A stretch of DNA of 64,000 nucleotides from Myoxocephalus aenaeus (lineage: Eukaryota > Chordata > Actinopteri > Perciformes > Cottidae). The DNA is taken from NCBI GenBank assembly GCA_038501785.1, contig JBAMJR010000009.1, positions 6,440,001 through 6,504,000 on the forward strand, given 5' to 3'. A program made the translations under genes and the position numbers. Under the pieces are notes generated by a model. The model did no database searches. It was given only the letters and a program-made list of their open reading frames with translations, and had not been told where the DNA came from. Shown here piece by piece: positions 47,504 to 57,966 of this stretch; position 1 is the first letter of the stretch; the number at the start of each line of letters is the position of its first letter.

Positions 47504-48412
47504 GAATAAAGCAGTGATTCTCAACTGGTGGGTCGCGACCCACTATTGTGTGAAAAAATTTTTTTTCATCCTGTGCTTTTATTTTGAAAGGATTTCAACT
47601 GGTTTTGCACTTGTCCCTCCATGTTTTCAGCAGCATGTGCCAGGTTGGGTCAAACCATCCTGATATGGGGGAGACTCTGGGTTTTTAGGATAATTTAAAC
47701 CCTGTAAGACCCCTGGTTGTAATATTACAACGTCACTTTTATCTCTCTAAAAAACACATTTGCAAAAACGTTTTTTGGGGAAAGACCATATTTACATAGT
47801 CAATGGGTCCTATTGTCTTGCCTTGCAACGCCATTGGATTGTAAATGTGTATATAGGTCTGGCCATAAGGCCATGAACTCACTCTACCTGCAAACTTTCC
47901 TGGAAGCACATCTCCTTGTTTCATTCAACTGGATATATCAACATTGAAGTAAGTAAATTCCATGAAATATTTTTTTGGGTGATTATTAGAATATGTAGTT
48001 CATGTAAATACTAAGTTATTGTGGAATTAATGCATCACATTAGATTTTCAGGTTGTTATGTCATTGTTGTAATTTTACAACGTTGGGTGAAAATGGTAGC
48101 TAAAATAGCATGTGCACCTTGCACACTACATGGAGACATTCCACTTCTCGGATGTTCAGATACAGGATAAATACTTACAGAAATATAATGTATTTGATGA
48201 TTCACACTTTACAAATGGGTTATTTGTTATAATTTTAAGTTTAGACCAGATTTGAATAATTCTAAATGGATTAGGGTAACCCAAAGCCTATGTTATTTCT
48301 ATGTTCGCAGTGAGATATAGTCAACTGTTTTTTTTATCTGAACTTTGTTGGTTTACCCCAATATCTCCTTGTTACACAAGCCAGATAATGTTTGTAGAAT
48401 GCTTTGGAGGAT

Positions 48413-48667
48413 GGTTGTTCAGGGACAAGTGTAAATGTTTTGGAATGTGGGGGTTGCATATATGGTGCATTGGTCAGGGAGAGGTGTAAATGTTTTTGAA
48501 TGTGGGGGTTGCATGAATGGTGCATTGGTCAGGGAGAGGTGTAAATGTTTTTGAATGTGGGGGTTGCATATATGGTGCATTGGTCAGGGAGAGGTGTAAA
48601 TGTTTTTGAATGTGGGGGTTGCATGAATGGTGCATTGTTCAGGAAGAGGTGTAAATGTTCTGGAATA
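48413..48667 (+). repeat. 55-bp minisatellite, about 4.6 units, alternating variants
   Basis: The word GAGGTGTAAATGTTTTTGAA recurs with an exact 55-bp period (48481, 48536, 48591, and a diverged copy at 48646). Units alternate between TTGCATATATGG and TTGCATGAATGG, which gives a 110-bp higher-order period. Confidence 0.96.
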
Positions 48668-48815
48668 TGGGGATGTAAGAGTTCTGGGGGGGTTGTATTT
48701 TCCTTTTGTAAATGTAAGTAGAGAGCACATTAGGCTAGCCAGACAGTATTGTGTGCCATCAGTGGAGTGTATTGCCTGAATAGGATTAATTTGCATTGGC
48801 ATTAGTTATACTTGA

Positions 48816-49238
48816 TTGAAATTGTGGGTCAGAACTGGAATCTCTGGCATGATCTGTGACTTTGATGTGTACCAAGGCAGTGTTGATGGAAAACGAGCCA
48901 AATCTGAACTTGGAATGTCAGGTGACGTTGTGATGAAGCTCACCTCCAAGCTTCCAGGAGGTCAGAACTACAAGGTCTATGCAGACAACTTCTTCACATG
49001 TGTCCCATTAGTAGTTCAGCTCCTTGATCGTGGAATTCATTATGTCCCAGGCAAGAGGGCATGTAAACCACCAACCGATGTGCGCAGGGACATGGTCGCA
49101 CATTTCCCGGGGAAGACAACAAGAGGACGCTGCAGACATTGCGTGAAAGGATATTCCAATACGCTCTGCAGAAAGTGCAATCTCCGTCTCTGCTTTTCAG
49201 AGGAAAGGGACTGCTTTTGGGACTACCATTGCAAGTAA
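48816..49238 (+). pseudogene. piggyBac (PGBD-type) transposase, N-truncated and internally deleted
   Basis: This is the remnant of a cut-and-paste transposase. The frame of 140 codons has no ATG start; it opens at a TTG directly after a TGA. Residues 2-20 (KLWVRTGISGMICDFDVYQ) carry an Asp at 15 that aligns with the first catalytic Asp of piggyBac. YADNFFT around 55-61 matches the second Asp region (CDNWFTS in the insect protein). The third Asp region is absent: the frame jumps near residue 79 straight into the C-terminal tail. Residues 106-139 form the cysteine-rich zinc-binding domain, with Cys at 106, 109, 118, 121, 126, 133 and 139 and His 138. That domain normally recognises the element ends. 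An in-frame internal deletion of roughly 200 residues is inferred from usual family length. It cannot be an active transposase. Confidence 0.88.
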
Positions 49239-50314
49239 ACAATGGACACTGATTCTTTGAAGTTTTCATTCTGTTTTGTATAACATTTTATCCAGTTTTT
49301 TATCTTTTTAAAATAAATTATGATTCATAAAAATATGACTGTTGGGTGATTATTATTAATGAAATTTACTGTAGTGCTATGTAAGCAATACACACTCCAA
49401 ATTAACCATTAGTTGTTTTGTGTATTTGTTCTGACAGTTTGAGAGCAAATGCTGAAATTCTGCTACCAACTAGGCCCAACGTTGCAATATTACAACGTTT
49501 CCCTAAAAACTTACAATTTTTTTTTTTTAAATTAATCCTTCATTATCTGCATTAGAAGACTCTTACAACATCATCTGACTTATAAAAAAAAAGATTTTGA
49601 TATTATTTCTATGTCTGGGTCTTACAGGGTTAAACAGTCTACTGAATATAACATTCACAACTGATGGCCCTGCCTGCATGACAGGAAAAAACTCTGCGGT
49701 TAGGAGGAGAATTGAGTGCTGCTTAATTTTCTGTAAATCACAATGTTTTTCAGTATTTACTGATGAGGTAATCACAAGAGAAGTTAATGTTGTATATATG
49801 AATCCTTTTGAATTCCACTTATTTTGAGTTAGTGGAAAAGCTGCTCCTCAACACAGTGACGTGTTCCACAATAAAGTGTTTGTCATAGATTCGGTGAGTG
49901 TGTGTTCTCAGTTAAAGTTAGGTCATTTCAGTCTTTTTGAAACTTCTTCTTAGTTGTTGGACTGTTTGTGCATGAAAGCTGTTGAGTCTGTTTAAAAATA
50001 GCTGAAGATTCTGAATTGTTATATATGTTGTAATACCTCGTGTCCTGAAGATGTTTTTTAATTAAAATGCAGCTAATTGAGTGTAAAAGGGAATAGTTCC
50101 CTCTCTATCATCGCCACCAGCTGCTCGTTTTGGTTATTAAACTTGTTTTTGTGTTAGCATACATATTCTGTACTATCTCAGGTTCAAACTGCACCATCTT
50201 TTCATTAAATACATTGGAGAAGTTGAGAATGTTCCTCGATTTGGGTCGTGGCTTGTCATTCAGGGGTGATGGTGGGTCCCGGAGCCAGACCAGTTGAGAA
50301 CCACTGGAATAAAG

Positions 50315-53300
50315 CCACAATCTGCCGGATTGGTTTGTTGGATTATTTGCCTGGCATGTTTTCCCAACATGGATGCTGTCAAAAGATGAGTTATTAACTG
50401 TAGATATTACTGCAGTAGTATTTTACATGGTGTGGAATATGGTACACTCTACTGCCACTATTCCATATATATGTATATACACTGACCTTAATGATTTAAT
50501 GTGTGAGTTTGCCCACTTGATTGTAAACATAAGGTGAATTTTTATTCTTATTCTTTTTGAAAAAATAATGTATTTGTGTGCATCTCAGCACCACACAGTT
50601 TATAACTAGCTATTCATATTTAAAACCAGCCCATTCCTGACTGATAACTTTTGGCGTCAAGAATTATGAGACCGTATTTATTGTTTTCATTTATTTGTTG
50701 ACACCTTCACTCCCTTTTCTTTTCCACTCATATTCACCACACATTTTTAAAGGAGGATCATTCACTTTGTTACGCACAAAGCAGGAACATCATCCACATT
50801 CCTAAAGAGCATGTGGGGCGGGACTGATGGCTAAAGTACGGGTCTTTTCATTCAAAGCTATCACTGGTTTTCGACTGAAGCTTTGTGAATACCTGTCAAC
50901 CCAAAACATTTGAGAAAATATGATGTATTTGGTGTTATTGTGGTTTTCTAAACATCATTCGTAACCGCTGTTGGGTTGCTGCTTAACTGTTACGGGACTG
51001 CTTTTGGCAAGCCTCCTTTTGGCAAGCTGGAGAACGCACTTTTTTCTTTTTTTACCGCAATTAAAATGTTTTTGAAAAGCTAAACCAACAAATATGGATT
51101 GAAGGAGAGTGTTTCGTTGAATAAAAACATGTTATGAATTTTTTTAATTATTATGTTGTTGTTTTTTTATATACTTTTGGACCGAGATATGGATAGGAGA
51201 TATGGCTAGGATGAAGCGTATTGTTGTGTAACTTTTATTCGTGATTCAGTTCTCTGACTTAAATACTTTATTCTGACCCTTCTTTGCTTCTTCTACTGTT
51301 CTATTGTTTCTATGATCACCATTGTCCTGTCAAACCAAATATGGTTCTGTTTAGGCAAGCAGATATTACTTTTGTGTAATGCTTTTTTTGTTATGGTTTT
51401 GGAAGACTTTTTTTTAGTTTTAATTTGAGTTCAACGGTTTATTATTATACTCAGAGTTTTGTCGAAGCCATTAGAGATACAACTACTGCATTGCCAAGCG
51501 TAATATAGGCTGGGGGGAAAAAGTTCATCTCTTTCCACGTATGCCTCTGCAGGGTTTTTCTTTTGAAGTAAATGGGAGATGAAGGAATGGGAAATGATCA
51601 AATTTAATCGAACAACAAAATGTTATCAAGAACATGTAATTCAAATCATCAGGAAATAAAAGATTGTATTTGTATTCAAATACTTCCTAGCATTACTAGT
51701 TTTAATTATGTATCATCACCTGCTAAAGCTAGTGTTTGGAAATTAAACATTATTCCCCTTTCTAATATCTATATTGTATTGCGGTGAATACATGCAGTAT
51801 ATTCTTCAAACAACTGTATTTTCTTATTTCTACTTCTTTATTTCTTAAGTTTCTCATCAAATATGTACAAGATTACATTTGGAGACATTATGATAACGTT
51901 TGAATTCACCTTTACCCAATACAATGTTTTACTGAATAGAGCTTGAACGCATCATAACGTAACTCAATGCAACCTCCGTTAATGTTAACCGTTAGATCCA
52001 TCTTTTAGCCAAAAGGGCCTGATGGGTAATGGTTTACGTTAACTAGCTCTCCTAATGATTCCAACTCGGATGTGTTGTCCACAATGTAGCTTTATTGGGG
52101 TCAAATTATGCTGCATTGTTTCTTCTCTTTCTGTCGGGGCTCCGGTCCAGAAACAAACTGAAACACAACGCTGTTTGAGTTTTCGAGACTTGCAGGTAGG
52201 CTTGATGTCCTCCGCATCCACATGTGTGCTTAAATCATTCCCCCCAACATCCACCCGAATGTATTATTTCCTCCCGATTGAGAGAACTCCACCCGCATAG
52301 ACATTTCACTCCCTCTCTACCAGTCCCTGTCAGCTAATTTACTTTTTTATTTAAGTTTTGGAGGCTATTGATATAGGCCTATGAGTGATTTCTTTACCAA
52401 TACATTTCCATAATGAGAGGCTGCTTTCAGTAATTAAAATATGATATATTAATATATATATTACCGCGTACGGAACAAAGCATGAATAAGAGCACAGTGG
52501 CACTAGTTCTCAGCAGTTTTCCCATCCCTAGGTAGATGCCATACACCAAAGCAGATGATTACTGTACATAACATTGACATGTCTCAATTATCTGTTTTTT
52601 AAGCTCATTCGAGGAAGTGACAGTCTGCTGAGCGTGCACTTTTCCATCCTGCAAAGTCAGGAAATTCTGATCGAGACTACTTTAATCAATGTCACACTCG
52701 ACAAACACATTGTCACGTTGATGTGGAATTTAAAAATACCTTGCAGCACTTCCCTCCCGTCATGTGTGAAGTGATAAGAATCCATAACTTTTAACTTGTG
52801 GTATAAGTTTTCAGAAGATGCAACTTTGCACTCCTAGAACATTATGAGACTCACGGCGGACAGTTTAAAAAAGGAAGTCAATGTGGTATCATGATTGACC
52901 ATTATTTTAAAAGTGTCTTTTAAAAGAACACACATGTAATGCATAATATAGCCGACACCTAATCCACAGTCGTGGTAGATCAGCTGCTCTGCAGCTCAAT
53001 CAAGGTGTGCCGACAAGTTTGCCTCATTAAGTCGTCTTGGAAGGGAGGGGCTGTTACGATGTAGGGAGATGGGTAAGGTAGTTCTGCAGTAAATTACATT
53101 CTGTTATATTTGGTGCGCTCGTTGGTATGGATGGCTGCCCACAGATAGAATGAGATGTCAGCAGTAACTTGGAGATCTTGGATTAATGGCATGTTCATTA
53201 TTCTGCGTGAATGTGGACGCTTGCTCGGTTTCTCTCACCCTACATCTGGGCAGGTAGTAGGTTCCAATTAGGTGAGGCTGAGGAGACACAATACCGTTCA

Positions 53301-53566
53301 CTGGAGAGGGCATCTACCTTTTTAAAGATGTAGCTGTCTTTCGTTTGGTGTTCTTTTATATATATATATTGTTTGCCCTACTCTTGCCTATTGACCTGGT
53401 TCTGCAAAACCTGTGGTGCCAAATCCTCTCCACTGGACATTAACATGACGTTATGTGTGACATTTTGGCAAATTGGTTAATCTATGACAAGATTTTTCAA
53501 ATTGTAATGGTGGAATTTCCATGGAATTAGACAATCTCGTAACAATTGGCTATCGGCCTGACGATG
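50315..53566. other. Non-coding stretch, nothing recognised
   Basis: AT-rich single-copy-looking sequence. Open frames are short and without domain-like content. Confidence 0.5.
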
Positions 53567-53662
53567 GATATCCACTGGCCACACCAAGAAATATAGCCGC
53601 TGGCCCCCAGAGGCTACTCTGAGGGCCAGGGGCTATGTTTCTGGGTGTGGCCAGTGGATATC
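53567..53662. repeat. 96-bp hairpin with 40-bp arms
   Basis: The arms 53567-53606 and 53623-53662 are reverse complements except at three positions, one of which would be a G-U pair in plus-strand RNA. Ends read GATATCCACTGGCCACACC and GGTGTGGCCAGTGGATATC. The loop is 16 nt (53607-53622). Size and shape fall in the range of a microRNA precursor, but nothing shows that it is transcribed. A short MITE or a template-switch duplication are alternatives. Confidence 0.9.
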
Positions 53663-56600
53663 TGGTCCAAGAGTTTCTTTTCTGTGCGCTGCTCATTGTC
53701 GACAGACCGATCAGCAACTTGAGACTGGAGTTGGAATTGAGAGGCGTGGTGTGCGACCGGATTGTTTCACGAGTAGCCAGTGTACCAAACCAATAAAACT
53801 CTAAACAATTGCCAGATGACATCCTGTGGGTTCCCAGATTGCATTTTGCCGTTGACCCTCCCCCCGACCTCCTGCCTAAGTGGACTTAGAGTGTCACTCT
53901 TTATACTACGTCAGTGGCTCTGGGTCTAATAATGGCACGGGTGGGTTTATGTTGGCGTTAGTCGACAGCCTGGTCTTATATATATAAAACTAAAGGGTGC
54001 CTCCGTGTCCATATTTGATGAGTTGGGCGTGAGTTGGAGAATGTCTGCTTTTATGTTTGTAAAATGGCGCACTGCCAGAGCAGAATTAATTTGGCATGCC
54101 ATTTTAAGTACAATTTCCACTTTTTAAATTGTTTTATTCATTGAGGCCCCCAACAATAATGTATGTTGCAATGAACACAATGGACTGAAGCCAGAAAGTA
54201 TAAGAAAGTACAGAAAGTATAAGAAAGTACTACTTGAATGTAGTCAGTCATGCCCTCATACCGTAACCATTAGCAGCTCCCAAACGGCAGACACAATAAG
54301 GTCCAGGAGACCCAGCTGGGCGCTAGATTTCTAGCCCAGTTTATGCATGAAAAGCACACACCGACAGGCCGAGCCCTGAAGAGAGGTCACTTGGGGTGAG
54401 GTTTGGCCAACATGGAAGTCAGTTATTATTGCAGTGTTTCATAGGAATGCCTTATTTATGTGCCGAGGATCGCACCGTGCCATGAATATGAAGCAGCAAT
54501 AGTAAATCTGGGTTATATGGGGCTGAGTGGATGTAGTAACGGCTGAACTCAAGGTCAGCGGTCGCTCTCCGATTGCATCAGAATTCTGCACACGCCTCCT
54601 CATGAAATAAAAAGTCTAAATGAAGAGGGCAAGGAGTACCTGAACGATCCGACCTCGGCCACAAGGGGTTCCTCGAAGGCTTCGAAGACCTGACTTCCCC
54701 TACATGACGGTGGGGGGGAACTCTTTCATTGGGCATCAGAGAGAGAAAGTGTGTTATGGTCAATATGGCTGTTCTGCTTCTCCCTTTTATAACATTCAGA
54801 AGCGTGTTGAGGCGCAATTTTAATCAGATTTTTAATTAAATTTTGCCTCATTGAAAGTCTCTCCGGGAAAAAAAAGAGATAAGCATCCGCTGAACGATAA
54901 AGAAGGAAACCTCATTGCACATCTGCGTTGCAGCATTTCGAGCGACCACATGGGCTGAATTAGCAGACGTGCGGATACATTTTTTTTTTTTTGTGGATCA
55001 ATATTTGCTGCTCCCCTGTGCTGTCTGCGGGCAGAAAAGTGGAGCTGAAGGCTGTATTTTATTCAGGGGCCCTCAGGTCTCTGCTTAACTGATGATTACC
55101 ATTTTAACTTGTCCTCACAGGACACGCGGCGCAATCGATAGAAAGAGACATTGCTTTCACAGACAGTATGGGGTTTTGTTACATAATGGGGACGAGCTAC
55201 ATTGCAGGATTTCACGTCAGACTGTAATGCGACGGGTGGTGGGCGCGGCAACATGTAGGCTCCCTTTACCGAAAGCTGAGCCTGGACAAGTCCCCGCTAT
55301 CGGATTCCACTGTCGCCATCAACAACAACAACAACAACACTGAACCGTCACGAGTCTCCTATAGTCATCTCTTTAAGAAGTAAGATCTGGCCAGAACTGA
55401 TGACTGCACATTTAGATCCTATGGCCCCGTGTAGAAGAGGTGACATGCTGCCCCTCACTTTTTGGAGCCGGTGGCTCGGCATTGCCGTTTGCACCTCTAT
55501 TAAAGTGCACAAATGTTTGATATATGTTTGCACTGGATCCCGTGAGGGAGTAACAATAAGCCTACGGTCTGGGCTTGTTTGTTTCACAAAATTAACTGTG
55601 TTGAGATTCGCACCAGAGGTAGATGGAGCCTGAAGCCAGAGTTTTTTTTACACTGTCCAGACATGCCGCAATTTTTGTGAAATTGTTTTATGTTTTACTG
55701 CAGCCATTCACACTTTTTTTGTAAGTAGGAGTTTAGTTTCTCACAAAATATAGTTTAGCCGAAATGAAAGCAACTCTTCGAGTAATTTGACAGTAGGGTC
55801 GGATCGACCTTTTAGTAGGGGGGAAATATGTCAGGGGCCATATTTTGTGATTTATTTTTTTAAACCCACAAACAGAGAAATGTCTGTTAAACTCGGCTAT
55901 TGGAGGAGTTATTGGCTGTCTAACTCTTAACAACACACTATACAATTAGACATAAAGAAACTGTTTGGTTTGGTTATTTGTTTTACTTCATTCCTTGGGG
56001 TGAGTGGGTCAAGCTCCAATTCTCAAAATGTAATGTAATGTTTTAGTAATTAGTCATCTTCATCCCACACATCTTTTTCGATAAGCCCAGTTTCTATGAT
56101 TTGCATGCGTGGAAAAATAAATAAAATGTTGCACCCTATGCAGAGGTAGTCCTCAAGCCGAGGACGGTATATTCTATATGAGTCTGTTCGTGGCATCAGA
56201 AAGGAGAGCCAAATCTGAATGGCTCGTTGAATCACATGTTTTCTTTCTGATTGAGGCAGAATCTGGGCTCACACTTTGTGGGTTGGTGCGCACTCCAAAT
56301 ACCCAAGTGTGTGTGTGTGTTTGTGTGTGCAAGCACTGGAAAAGGGAGCTTTTCATTAGATCCTCACGTCTGACATCCTCGGGGCGATCTGCTGAGCATG
56401 TGGGCTGTGTTTCTAACTTTATTTATTCTACGCCATACAGAGCAGGACTGTTCATATCGGGCCTCGTGTTATTCTTCTCATGTTGGTCAATGAGCAGCTC
56501 CACTGCAGGATCTGAGGGTTGATTTGCTCAAGGGCACGTTGTGCGCTTTACATCACTCCCCCACACGACTGCCATCCACTGAGAAGTTGAATTACTGTAT

Positions 56601-57120
56601 CCTCCCTCGCTAACTGAAATACTAAATGCAAATGAGCAAATTACTGATGCATTCCGTGTCTTATAGGAAACTGAACATAATATAATTTTACAGATGAGAC
56701 AAAAGAACACTAACATTCGGAGTTAATACCCGTTCATTCTTAGAGACAATCGCTCTTGAAGTCGTGCTGTATTGAAATTGGGCCGTGTGATCATTTGCAA
56801 ATGACAATAATCAGTGGCTTTATTTTACTCATGCTCAGGTTTTAATTAAATAACACTGTGATATTAATTACATCCTTCTCCCCGGTTGAATCAGATTATT
56901 GCATCTCCTTGTGCGTGCGTGTCCTGGAAGTCTAATGCTCCTCAGACTGCGGGGGCGCCGGAGAAACCGTCCAAACTTCCACCTTGATTTGTTCAGCGTG
57001 TGTTTTACTCTCCGAAGGCCACTTCACGTCGCAGAGGATGTAATTTGTTTTGAAATCTCTTTCGCGTGAAACTTTTTTTTTTTTTTTTTTACAAATAATT
57101 CGCTACAAAAACACATACAT
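53663..57120. other. Non-coding stretch with candidate regulatory blocks
   Basis: No gene recognised. Repeat-free blocks at about 54820-54960 and 56770-56960 look like regulatory sequence. The second holds TCATTTGCAAATGACAATAA (octamer beside a SOX-like word) and TTTTAATTAAATAAC. A (CAA)n run lies near 55318-55338, a GT run at 56308-56329 and an 18-T run at 57073-57090. Confidence 0.4.
56308..56329. repeat. (GT)n microsatellite, short
   Basis: About ten GT units with one TTTG interruption. Confidence 0.9.
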
Positions 57121-57211
57121 CCGCCTGGAGAGCCTTTTGTAGCCAAGTGGTTGCACTGCATGCCATCGGACCGGGATTTCCTGGGTTCCATACCGGAACT
57201 TGGGACTGTTG

Positions 57212-57248
<37 letters not shown>

Positions 57249-57305
57249 TTACACACTGTCCTCTGTCAAATTAAGATGGGGGAAAAAATGAATAATAATA
57301 AAGAA
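57121..57305 (+). mobile_element. tRNA-derived SINE with (TC)n body
   Basis: The tRNA-like head reads TAGCCAAGTGGTTGCACTGC and a diverged B-box region TTTCCTGGGTTCC. It is followed by TTGTTGCATC, a (TC)14 run, ACACTGTCCTCTGTCAAATT and an A-rich tail. This order (head, GCATCTCTCTC run, CACTGTCCTCTCAAAT tail) is that of a widespread fish SINE, from memory. It differs from the family at 37.9 and 39.2 kb. Confidence 0.65.
57217..57244. repeat. (TC)14 microsatellite
   Basis: A pure TC run inside the SINE-like element. Confidence 0.95.
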
Positions 57306-57905
57306 AGAGTGTGAGGGCCTTAGGTAATGTTTCTGTAACCGACACAAAACGAAAAGTCATTTTTTTTTTTTTTTACTGATATATGGCATGGGAAATATGA
57401 ACAGAATAATCCAACCACCACACGCACAGTAGATGTCTGGCGTTCATTTGAAACATTAAACTTCTGGACACCAAAGCTGATTGGACTGATTGGAAAAGAG
57501 CATGAATTTCTTTTTTTCTCCCCCCTTTCTTCTTCCAAATTATGTTCTTTTTCTACTACATAGCCTCCAGTAGAAAAAAAGAGGGTCCTCCAACTCAAGT
57601 TGTGGTGGAGTGGTGTTTCTTTTGAGGATGATTAATGAAGGCTCCTGCCCACAAAAACCAGAAGTGTTCTTCCTCATCAGACAAGCAATGCTGATTAAGC
57701 TGCTGAAGTGTTCTCTGATTACTGGCTCACCTCTTATTCCTACTTTTTTTTGGTGTGTGTGTGTGTGTGCGTACGTACTGTCAGCACTGATGTGATGAGT
57801 TGTGTGTGTTTTTTCTTTTATGGGGGATGCGGCAGCTCCTCACTCTCAGTCCCACCTGTCCATTAGTTCTACATGACTGAGTCTGTTTCAGCTTTCATCA
57901 TTGTG

Positions 57906-57907
<2 letters not shown>
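57306..57907. other. Non-coding stretch with a T run
   Basis: A T run lies near 57360-57374 and a short GT run near 57753-57768. No gene recognised. Confidence 0.45.

Positions 57908-57965
<58 letters not shown>
57908..57965. repeat. (CA)29 microsatellite
   Basis: A pure CA run of 58 bp. Confidence 0.97.

Positions 57966-57966
<1 letters not shown>

Larger units (their letters stand above)
47700..49629 (+). mobile_element. piggyBac-type element, internally deleted
   Basis: Perfect 13-bp terminal inverted repeats CCCTGTAAGACCC and GGGTCTTACAGGG bound the element. TTAA follows the right end directly (49630-49633). On the left TTAA (47695-47698) is separated from CCCTG by one extra A. TTAA targets and CCC-starting ends are the piggyBac hallmark. 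Inside are a transposase remnant (48816-49238), a 55-bp minisatellite (48413-48665) and three copies of a palindromic motif GTTGTAATATTACAAC (47716, 48066, 49481) near the ends. Most of the transposase N-terminus and part of its catalytic core are missing. Confidence 0.9.
47504..50314 (+). mobile_element. hAT element (2.8 kb span) with perfect 8-bp duplication, host of a piggyBac insertion
   Basis: The element spans 47512-50306, from CAGTGATTCTCAACTGGT to ACCAGTTGAGAACCACTG, 18-bp inverted repeats with one mismatch. It is flanked by identical GAATAAAG octamers (47504-47511 and 50307-50314). GTCGCGACCC near the left and GGGTCC near the right are subterminal. A 1,930-bp piggyBac-type element sits inside at 47700-49629. 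Without it the hAT element is about 860 bp, with no transposase frame that I recognise, so it was non-autonomous before being hit. Confidence 0.9.

Noticed and set aside
48413..48667. Regular 55-bp repeats that might suggest a CRISPR-like array
   Set aside because: The units are contiguous with no unique spacers, and the setting is a eukaryotic transposon. It is a minisatellite.
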